From contig NZ_LXEW01000010.1 in assembly GCF_001655055.1 (NCBI RefSeq), positions 80,894 through 144,893 on the forward strand: DNA of 64,000 bases, read 5' to 3'. The translations under genes and the position numbers were made by a program. The notes under the pieces were generated by a model. The model made no database searches and was not told the origin of the DNA. It saw only the letters and a program-made list of their open reading frames with translations. Below, piece after piece: positions 57,386 through 64,000 of the stretch (the stretch's first letter is position 1; each line of letters begins with the position of its first letter). Origin of the DNA: Providencia heimbachae ATCC 35613. GTDB taxonomy: Bacteria; Pseudomonadota; Gammaproteobacteria; Enterobacterales; Enterobacteriaceae.

Positions 57386-58249
57386 TTAATCTAATTGGGT
57401 CGCACAAAATTTGTGATCGGGGCTCACCATTTTATCTTGTGCTGCAACAAGTTGTAGCTCGTACTCACCCATTTCTTTCGTTTTAATCATCACTTCATAC
57501 ACCGCTGCAGCAACGTGTTCTAATGCTTTATCTAATGGTTCGTCTTTTAACAAGTTCACTAACATTAAACCGCTGGTTAGATCGCCAACACCAACAGGCT
57601 GCTTTTCGCCAAAATCAACAAGTGGGCGACTTACATGCCAGCTGTGCTCAGCGGTTACCAAAATCATTTCAAAACGATCTGCTCGATAGCCAGCTCTGCT
57701 CAAATGTTTAACTAAAACTGTTTTTGGGCCTTTTTGACACAATCCACGTGCGGCATCTACGGCTTGCTCAACCGTTTTAATCGTTTCACCTGATAATGTT
57801 TCTAATTCTAATAAATTAGGTGCAATGACATCACTTACTGCTAGAGCTTGATTACAAAAAAATTCAGCAACACCCGGTGCGACGATGCACCCTTTCTCAG
57901 GATGACCCATTACTGGATCGCAAAAATAAATCGCTTGAGGATTAGCCTCTTTAACTTGTTGTACAATCGCCAAGATATCTTTACCCTGCTCGGCAGAACC
58001 GATGTAACCGCTTAATACAGCATCACAAGTCGCTAATTTATGGATCTGAGCTAAGCCACTGACAATATCAGTCAGATGTTGTGCAGGAAATACAGTACCT
58101 GTCCACTGAGGATATTGTGTGTGATTTGAAAATTGAACGGTATTGAGTGGCCACACATCTACACCCATACGGCACATAGGAAATGCGGCAGCACTGTTTC
58201 CTGCATGACCGAAAACAACGTGGGATTGAATTGATAGTACGCTTTTCAT
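57386..58249 (-). CDS. pdxY: Pyridoxal kinase PdxY
   Basis: This 287-residue ribokinase-fold enzyme phosphorylates pyridoxal. Family features are [27 protein letters not shown] and the C-terminal [13 protein letters not shown] with the catalytic aspartate. Length equals E. coli PdxY. In E. coli it forms an operon with pdxH and tyrS; here a hairpin (58315-58334) lies between tyrS and pdxY. Confidence 0.96.
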   Translation of the reverse strand: MKSVLSIQSHVVFGHAGNSAAAFPMCRMGVDVWPLNTVQFSNHTQYPQWTGTVFPAQHLTDIVSGLAQIHKLATCDAVLSGYIGSAEQGKDILAIVQQVKEANPQAIYFCDPVMGHPEKGCIVAPGVAEFFCNQALAVSDVIAPNLLELETLSGETIKTVEQAVDAARGLCQKGPKTVLVKHLSRAGYRADRFEMILVTAEHSWHVSRPLVDFGEKQPVGVGDLTSGLMLVNLLKDEPLDKALEHVAAAVYEVMIKTKEMGEYELQLVAAQDKMVSPDHKFCATQLD

Positions 58250-58314
58250 TGGGAACCCAGAGAATTGTATGTCGAATGAAGAGAAATCAGTGATTAGCCA
58301 TTGCTAATATTAAT

Positions 58315-58334
58315 AGCCCGGAAAATTCCGGGCT
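58315..58334 (-). terminator. Hairpin between tyrS and pdxY
   Basis: AGCCCGGAA pairs with TTCCGGGCT around a two-base loop. It lacks a T-run, so termination may be partial. Confidence 0.45.
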
Positions 58335-58357
58335 GATATTACAAAGGTTAGTCAGAG

Positions 58358-59632
58358 CTATTTCCAATTGATTAAGCAGTCGTTTTTCTTACCACGACGA
58401 ACTAATGTATAGCGACCAAATAAACGGTCTGCATCGGTAAAAACATACATTGGTTCGGTTTGCTTCTGCCCGTTAACAGCAACTGCATTTGAACTAATTG
58501 CTGTTCTCGCTTGGCCACGAGATGGTGCAAGCTCTGAATCAACGAGTGCTTGTTGTAGATCAGCACCTGCTTCTAATGTAATTGAAGGCATGCCATCTTG
58601 AGCGAGTTGCTCAACGTCGGCCTCAGTTAAATCTGACACCGCACCTGAGAACAGGCTATCTGTAATACGTCTTGCCGCTGCCAAACCTTCTTCACCATGC
58701 ACTAGCTTCGTGACAAGCTCGGCAAGAATATACTGAGCTCGTGGTGCTTTACCACTGTTTTTATCTTCTTCTTCAAGGGCATCAATTTCGCTCAATTCCA
58801 TAAAGGTAAAGAATTTCAAGAAACGATAGACATCCGCATCGGCCGTATTAATCCAGAATTGATAGAATTTGTATGGGCTCGTTTTCTTAGGATCTAACCA
58901 TACTGCACCACCTTCGGTTTTCCCGAATTTAGTACCATCGGCTTTTGTGATCAAAGGAACGGTCATACCAAAGACTTGGTTTTGATTTAAACGACGCGTT
59001 AAGTCAATACCTGAAGTGATATTTCCCCATTGGTCTGAACCCCCAATTTGGAGTTCAACACCATGTTCTTTATTGAGATTTGCAAAGTCATAACCCTGAA
59101 GTAGGTTATAAGCAAACTCAGTAAAGGAAATTCCCACATCATCACGATTTAAACGTTGCTTAACAGATTCTCTATTAATCATTTGGTTAACAGAGAAATG
59201 TTTACCAATATCACGTAAAAAAGTTAGCACGTCCATCTTGCCAAACCAATCGTAGTTATTCGCTAACTTCGCGCTATTATCACCACAATCAAAGCTTAGG
59301 AAAGGTGAAACTTGGTTACGGATTTTATCTACCCACTCTTGAACGGTTTCCTCAGTATTTAATTTACGCTCAGTAGCTTTGAAGCTCGGATCACCAATTA
59401 GCCCCGTTGCGCCACCGACCAACGCCACAGGCTTGTGCCCGGCTAGTTGGAATCGTTTTAAACACAGCAAAGGAACCAGATGTCCCAAGTGCAAGCTATC
59501 AGCGGTAGGATCAAAGCCACAATAGAGAGAGACAGGGCTCTGCGCCAGTCTTTCTGCTAACGCATCCTCGTCCGTTACCTGGGCAACGAGGCCCCGCTCT
59601 TGCAATTGTTTAATCAGGTTATTGCTAGACAT
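58358..59632 (-). CDS. tyrS: Tyrosyl-tRNA synthetase
   Basis: This 424-residue class I synthetase has the HIGH-type motif HLGHL, the KMSKS-type motif KFGKT and a C-terminal S4 domain ([17 protein letters not shown]). Length equals E. coli TyrS. ATG 59632 follows GGAG with six-base spacing; the upstream ATG at 59644 lies at the binding site. Adjacent genes pdxH and pdxY match E. coli order. Confidence 0.97.
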   Translation of the reverse strand: MSSNNLIKQLQERGLVAQVTDEDALAERLAQSPVSLYCGFDPTADSLHLGHLVPLLCLKRFQLAGHKPVALVGGATGLIGDPSFKATERKLNTEETVQEWVDKIRNQVSPFLSFDCGDNSAKLANNYDWFGKMDVLTFLRDIGKHFSVNQMINRESVKQRLNRDDVGISFTEFAYNLLQGYDFANLNKEHGVELQIGGSDQWGNITSGIDLTRRLNQNQVFGMTVPLITKADGTKFGKTEGGAVWLDPKKTSPYKFYQFWINTADADVYRFLKFFTFMELSEIDALEEEDKNSGKAPRAQYILAELVTKLVHGEEGLAAARRITDSLFSGAVSDLTEADVEQLAQDGMPSITLEAGADLQQALVDSELAPSRGQARTAISSNAVAVNGQKQTEPMYVFTDADRLFGRYTLVRRGKKNDCLINWK

Positions 59633-59743
59633 CAATGACTCCATCGGTTGAATTTGTCTATCTGTTTTAATTTCAATTACCTATAAATTTTTGGCTTATG
59701 CCTGTAACTTATAAGCAAATTCTTTAGTTTTTTATACAACACC

Positions 59744-59817
59744 ATGCCCGAAATAATTCAAGACGCTGCCCCTATCCTTACAACAAGGGCCATGTAACTC
59801 GAAATATGGCAGCTATA
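59744..59817 (+). repeat. Short copy of interspersed repeat
   Basis: It begins ATGCCCGAAATAATTCAAG and ends AACTCGAAATATGGCAGCTATA, with most of the interior of the longer copies missing. It lies between pdxH and tyrS. Confidence 0.45.
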
Positions 59818-59863
59818 TAGCATAAAGCCCATATCAATTAAGTACCAGCTAAAAAACCATTTA

Positions 59864-60517
59864 TTACGGTGCTAATCTATCAATTTTCCAGCTATCACCT
59901 TCACGTTGGTATAGAAAGCGATCATGTAGGCGATGAGCGCCGCCCTGCCAAAATTCAACACTGTTGAACACCACGCGAAATCCCCCCCAAAAACTGGGTA
60001 ATGGCACTTCACCATTTTTGAATTTTTGTTTCAATTCTAAAAATTTACCTTCCAAAATTCCTCTTGCAGAAATTTTAGACGATTGCTGTGAAGCCCATGC
60101 CGCAATTTGGCTATCTTTAGGACGGCTATGAAAATATTTAACAACCTCGATTGGGCTTAAACGTTCAGCAACACCCGTAAAATTGACTTGTCGTTCCAAG
60201 GGATACCATGGGAAATGCAAACTGATCTTATTATTTTTTTCTAAATGCTGCGCTTTACGACTTCCCATATTAGTATAAAAAACAAGCCCCTCATCATCAA
60301 AATGCTTCAATAACACTATACGCTGATAAGGTTGTCCGGTTTCATCAACGGTTGCAACACTCATTGCTGTCGGGTCACTAAGGCGCGCTTCGCAAGCTTG
60401 TTTTAGCCATAATTCAAACAATGTAAGTGGGTTTGGCGTTAAATCATTACGTCTTAAACCACCTTTCGTGTATTCACGACGCACGGATGCGAGATCTATT
60501 TCATCTATCTCATTCAT
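59864..60517 (-). CDS. pdxH: Pyridoxine/pyridoxamine 5'-phosphate oxidase
   Basis: This 217-residue FMN enzyme makes pyridoxal 5'-phosphate. Family features: [21 protein letters not shown], the [18 protein letters not shown] loop and the C-terminal [15 protein letters not shown] signature. E. coli PdxH has 218 residues. ATG 60517 lies one base after the anmK stop, with AAGGA in the end of anmK, so the two genes are coupled. Confidence 0.96.
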   Translation of the reverse strand: MNEIDEIDLASVRREYTKGGLRRNDLTPNPLTLFELWLKQACEARLSDPTAMSVATVDETGQPYQRIVLLKHFDDEGLVFYTNMGSRKAQHLEKNNKISLHFPWYPLERQVNFTGVAERLSPIEVVKYFHSRPKDSQIAAWASQQSSKISARGILEGKFLELKQKFKNGEVPLPSFWGGFRVVFNSVEFWQGGAHRLHDRFLYQREGDSWKIDRLAP

Positions 60518-60518
60518 T

Positions 60519-61658
60519 TTAAAATCCTTTAAGGCTATTATTTTTGTCAATATTAATAGGATAAATAGCACCTAATACCGTTTCACGACTTGCACCTGTA
60601 ACTGATGCTAAGTTACCCGATAAACCCGCCACCGTACGTGCGGCAAGCCATGCAAATGCCAATGCTTCCATATCATCGCCACTCAGACCAAATTTATCAC
60701 TCGGGGCAACTTCTATTCCGGGCAATAAAGCCGCGAGTCTTTGCATCAAGAAATCATTTTTAGCCCCGCCGCCACAAACGATTAAGCGTTCACATCCTCC
60801 GCAAAGCAATACTTGTTCTGCGATTGATGCTGCCGTTAATTCACACAGTGTTGCTTGAATATCTTGCGCAGACACATTAGGAAAGCGTAATAAATGTTGA
60901 TCTAGCCATTGCATATTAAAATATTCACGGCCGGTACTTTTTGGTGCTGAACGCCTGAAATAGGAGTCACTGAGCATTGCTTTTAATAAAGCGGTATTGA
61001 CTTGGCCCTCGCTCGCCCATAAACCCCTTTCATCATAAGATTTTTGTTTGTTCCGCCATACCCATGTATCCATGAGCATATTGCCAGGGCCGGTGTCATA
61101 ACCTTTTACGTAAGCCCCTGGCAGTAATGCTGTGATATTGGCGATCCCACCAATATTTAATACAATGCGTTTTTCTGTAGGATGGCCAAGCACAGCAAGA
61201 TGAAATGCAGGAACTAAAGGAGCACCCTGCCCACCATAAGCCATATCTCTGCGTCGAAAATCACCCACTGTTGTTATCCCCGTTAGCGCGGCAATCCGAT
61301 TATTATCACCGATTTGCAGGGTAAAAGGTTGTTCCCCATCTGGCTCATGCCAAACTGTCTGTCCATGGCAACCAACGGCAATAATAGCTTCGGCAGATAA
61401 CCCTGTTTCATTCAATAATTGATTAATCGCTTCGGCATAAAGTGTGCCAAGCTCCCGATCAATCCTCCCCAATTCGGACAAGGTTGTTTCCTGACCTTGA
61501 CAGATATTTAAGATCCTTTTTTTTAATTCAATAGGAAAAGCGACACTCACGCTGGATTGCTCCGCAACAAACTTATCGCTGATCGCTGCAAGAACAACAT
61601 CGACACCGTCTAAACTGGTTCCAGACATAACCCCTATGTAACGACCCGACTTAATCAT
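60519..61658 (-). CDS. anmK: Anhydro-N-acetylmuramic acid kinase
   Basis: This 379-residue kinase recycles cell-wall anhydro-MurNAc to MurNAc-6-phosphate. It has [12 protein letters not shown] at the N-terminus, [11 protein letters not shown], and [10 protein letters not shown] and [14 protein letters not shown] toward the end. E. coli AnmK has 369. ATG 61658 ([11 protein letters not shown]) aligns with the E. coli start and follows AAGGG. First gene of an anmK-pdxH pair. Confidence 0.96.
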   Translation of the reverse strand: MIKSGRYIGVMSGTSLDGVDVVLAAISDKFVAEQSSVSVAFPIELKKRILNICQGQETTLSELGRIDRELGTLYAEAINQLLNETGLSAEAIIAVGCHGQTVWHEPDGEQPFTLQIGDNNRIAALTGITTVGDFRRRDMAYGGQGAPLVPAFHLAVLGHPTEKRIVLNIGGIANITALLPGAYVKGYDTGPGNMLMDTWVWRNKQKSYDERGLWASEGQVNTALLKAMLSDSYFRRSAPKSTGREYFNMQWLDQHLLRFPNVSAQDIQATLCELTAASIAEQVLLCGGCERLIVCGGGAKNDFLMQRLAALLPGIEVAPSDKFGLSGDDMEALAFAWLAARTVAGLSGNLASVTGASRETVLGAIYPINIDKNNSLKGF

Positions 61659-62050
61659 TATTCTTGTTCCCTTAGAGTGTCCATACACGTTGTGAATTTA
61701 AATGATAAAAAGATTGTGCTGTGATAGCCTGTTTTGTCAACTAATCTATTCAATTTCACGGCCTGAATCGCAGGTTCAATAAATAAAGAATAAAAACACT
61801 AAAATAATTAGATAATATAAAAACAAAGTGTCGTTTTTTTATACATTATTTTATTGTTTTATTTAAAATGGATTACATCCTAATTATCTGCTAAATATTA
61901 ATATAGATGATTGAGAGATAAGTGTGATTACGCAGTCAAATTTGACCATTGATGCGATTTGATTATCTTATAATGACGTTATTGCGCCAATTTTTAACAA
62001 AGCGTGCCTTTGACTATGAAATAGTCCTAATTTTGAGATATTTTACCTAG
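61659..62050. other. Intergenic region between anmK and slyB
   Basis: AT-rich divergent promoter region; apart from the PhoP-type box near slyB nothing was recognised. Confidence 0.5.
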
Positions 62051-62067
62051 TGTTTACGCTTCATTTA
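62051..62067 (+). promoter_or_regulatory. Candidate PhoP box upstream of slyB
   Basis: TGTTTA (62051-62056), five bases, then CATTTA (62062-62067) resembles the PhoP direct repeat (T/G)GTTTA-N5-(T/G)GTTTA, with two mismatches in the second half. slyB is a classic PhoP target in enterobacteria. Confidence 0.45.
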
Positions 62068-62192
62068 AATCAAAATATGTAGTCTAAACATCGCTTTTCA
62101 AAACAATTTTTTGATATATTTTGTGTTTATGGTGAAAACAAATATACGATGCTATGTTAGTGCCACAGACAGCAAATCTCATAGGAGTTATT

Positions 62193-62660
62193 ATGCTTAA
62201 GAAAGTTTTTGTAGGTGTTGTTGCAGTTGCCGCTCTATCAGGCTGTGTCAATACTAGTACACTTTCTGGTGATACTATTTCAGCTAAGGATGCGAAACAA
62301 GTACAGACCGTTACCTATGGTACGATCCTAAATGCTCGCCCTGTCACTATTCAAGCTGGCGAAGATGGTAATGTAATCGGTGCTATTGGTGGTGCTGTCC
62401 TTGGTGGTTTATTAGGAAACACCGTTGGTGGTGGTACTGGTAATACTCTTGCAACTGCAGCAGGTGCAATTGCGGGTGGTCTAGCGGGCCAACAAGCACA
62501 AGGTGCTCTAAATAAAAGCCAAGGTGTTCAGCTAGAAATCCGCTTAGATAGCGGTAAAAATATTGTTGTTGTACAAAAACAAGATCCAAGTGCTTTCCGT
62601 AATGGTCAACGTGTCATGATTGCTAATAGCGGTAATACCGTCACTGTATCGCCACGTTAA
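62193..62660 (+). CDS. slyB: Outer membrane lipoprotein SlyB
   Basis: This 155-residue lipoprotein (E. coli SlyB has 155) has lipobox LSGC (Cys18) and a glycine-zipper domain (AIGGAVLGGLLGNTVGGGTGN ... AAGAIAGGLAGQ). SlyB forms rings that stabilise outer membrane proteins under PhoPQ-induced stress. AGGAG precedes ATG 62193. A 14-bp perfect inverted repeat at 62711-62740 follows. Confidence 0.95.
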   Translation: MLKKVFVGVVAVAALSGCVNTSTLSGDTISAKDAKQVQTVTYGTILNARPVTIQAGEDGNVIGAIGGAVLGGLLGNTVGGGTGNTLATAAGAIAGGLAGQQAQGALNKSQGVQLEIRLDSGKNIVVVQKQDPSAFRNGQRVMIANSGNTVTVSPR

Positions 62661-62710
62661 TCCTCTAAAGCTAGCTTGACCTTGTGAAGCTTATATAAAT
62701 ATTGTTAAGT

Positions 62711-62740
62711 ATGTTCACCGACAACCTTGTCGGTGAACAT
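62711..62740 (+). terminator. Long hairpin after slyB
   Basis: ATGTTCACCGACAA (62711-62724) and TTGTCGGTGAACAT (62727-62740) are perfect complements with a two-base loop. Only a weak T-rich tail (TTATTGTT) follows. Confidence 0.55.
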
Positions 62741-63173
62741 GGCTTATTGTTAAATTTACTAACTATTATTAATTAACGGTATTATTAACCGCATAATATT
62801 TTTCCTCGCAATAAAAATAAAATTATCTGCGTCACAATGTACACAAACGAGAAAATATTCAGCATCCTAAAAATTTCAGCTTAAAGTTACTCCTTGAGAT
62901 ATCTCCCTCTATCAAGATATGATTCTCTTTATCACTGTGCTGTAAATTAGTATTTTATTTCCAACTTTGCCATTTAATATTGTATCAATCAGATATGACG
63001 ACTTGATTACAAGCTTTAAACACCATGCACCATAAAAGACTCAATAATAACTTAATGTAAAAATATAAATCATGGTAATAATTATAATTTCATGAAACAC
63101 ATATAATAATTGAAATAGTTGTATTGATTCACAATAAACACATCATTTATTCACAAGTGAAATTATTACAATT
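62741..63173. other. AT-rich intergenic region between slyB and slyA
   Basis: Convergent genes; no ORF with a credible start and no strong terminator for slyA was found. Confidence 0.55.
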
Positions 63174-63608
63174 TCAAGAATCCTTTTGTAAACGTGTAAT
63201 GTTTTTTTCTAATTTTAAAAGCAATAATGATAATTGATTTAATTCATCTTGATTGATATTACTCAGAATTTCAATCCGTGTATTATTAATCACTTGATCA
63301 ACTGTTTTAATAAATGGCTCTGATTCATCTGTTAATTTAATCCTTTTTGCGCGTCTGTCATTTGCACAAGTATGACGAGATATAAGCCTTTTCTCTTCTA
63401 ACTGATCGAGTGTTCTTACTAATGATGGTTGCTCGATACCAATCGCTTTAGCTAGCTGTATTTGCGACTGCTCCGGTGGTAGTTGACTGATATTATGCAG
63501 TGTTACCCAATGCGTTTGTGTTAGCTTTAAAGGCTTTAATCGATGATCTATTAAAGCTCTCCACATACGAACCACTCGTGATAGTTCAGTTCCAATTTGT
63601 GATTCCAA
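63174..63608 (-). CDS. slyA: MarR-family transcriptional regulator SlyA
   Basis: This 144-residue MarR-type winged-helix regulator, exactly the E. coli length, contains [36 protein letters not shown] and the wing RRAKRIKLT, almost identical to E. coli. SlyA counters H-NS silencing and responds to small carboxylates. The start is TTG 63608, seven bases after GGAGGG, which gives the conserved LESQIGTEL; an upstream ATG at 63647 has no such site. A TTG start is also used by slyA in related species. Confidence 0.95.
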   Translation of the reverse strand: MESQIGTELSRVVRMWRALIDHRLKPLKLTQTHWVTLHNISQLPPEQSQIQLAKAIGIEQPSLVRTLDQLEEKRLISRHTCANDRRAKRIKLTDESEPFIKTVDQVINNTRIEILSNINQDELNQLSLLLLKLEKNITRLQKDS

Positions 63609-64000
63609 TTTACCCTCCTTTATATAATTATATTGTCTAAAAAACATACTTCACTCATATTATTTTTTAAATTATATATTAATTTCCTTTTATATTTACA
63701 GTGTTTTATTGATGCTACACCTAGTAAATACCTATATATAGTTACTATCGATTATCTAGAACTTGATTTACATCTAATTACGACTTATCCATTTTTATAT
63801 GAAAACCTCAACTCCACTTAATAAGATAATCTATCAATTATCTTATTAATAAGAATAGCCTCACTCTTCTTTCGAATCTATCTATTTTAACCCTTATAGT
63901 AATTACTTCTAACAATAAAAAAAACAACACCTAATTATTCCTTTAAAAACAAAAGAATATAGTTATTCTTAAAATTATGTTCTTTATAGTCGTTTTAATT
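63609..64000. other. Region upstream of slyA
   Basis: No ORF recognised. It holds the slyA promoter and a perfect 13-bp inverted repeat, TTAATAAGATAAT (63818-63830) with ATTATCTTATTAA (63837-63849). Confidence 0.5.

Overview
The window is an AT-rich, gene-dense stretch of an enterobacterial chromosome. Gene content and order (ychF; ttcA-fnrS-zntB-mppA-tpx-tyrR-ycjF-ycjX-psp-sap; gstA-pdxY-tyrS-pdxH-anmK-slyB-slyA) place it in the Enterobacterales. Low GC, a CatA-III-type chromosomal acetyltransferase, an MrpJ-like HTH protein and a DMSO-reductase operon with its own radical SAM gene point to the Morganellaceae, most likely Providencia (inference from recalled homologues, no search run). No tRNA, rRNA, prophage, transposase or CRISPR array was seen.

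Region 1 to 21.7 kb: 3' part of ychF; a LysR regulator divergent from a pair of YdcZ-type membrane proteins; a five-gene anaerobic operon (radical SAM protein, TorD-like chaperone, DmsA, DmsB, DmsC) with a class II FNR-type promoter; a Ves/HutD protein; a YdcR-type MocR regulator divergent from a cyanide-insensitive bd oxidase operon (cioAB plus a DUF2474 small protein); a Fur-box siderophore reductase and a Zur-box zinT; phoH behind an attenuator-like leader; endA with a C-terminal zinc-binding-like extension; yjjPB; a TetR regulator.

Region 21.7 to 31 kb is accessory in character: two UspF-like proteins flanking a pore-loop-like membrane protein, a Gfo/Idh/MocA protein, a RyhB-type sRNA, a YaeF-like lipoprotein, small unknown proteins, ygeA, an HTH protein, and a chloramphenicol acetyltransferase preceded by a leader peptide and a hairpin that hides its ribosome binding site. 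A 46-codon membrane-type ORF follows.

Region 31 to 51.7 kb is core: ttcA, fnrS, zntB, mppA, tpx, tyrR, ycjFX, pspDCBA with a sigma-54 promoter and divergent pspF, a second RyhB-type sRNA, and sapABCDF. A candidate C/U-rich sRNA lies between zntB and mppA.

Region 51.7 to 64 kb: a two-gene Gabija-type anti-phage module (gajA, gajB) sits directly behind sapF, followed by a DUF817 membrane protein and the core block gstA, pdxY, tyrS, pdxH, anmK, slyB, slyA.

The strongest themes are metal and oxygen control by small RNAs and their regulators (two Fur-box RyhB copies, FNR-box FnrS, Fur and Zur boxes on metal genes, an FNR box on the DMSO reductase operon), antibiotic-sensing translational attenuation of cat, and a diverged family of about 75 to 130 bp interspersed repeats in the intergenic regions.
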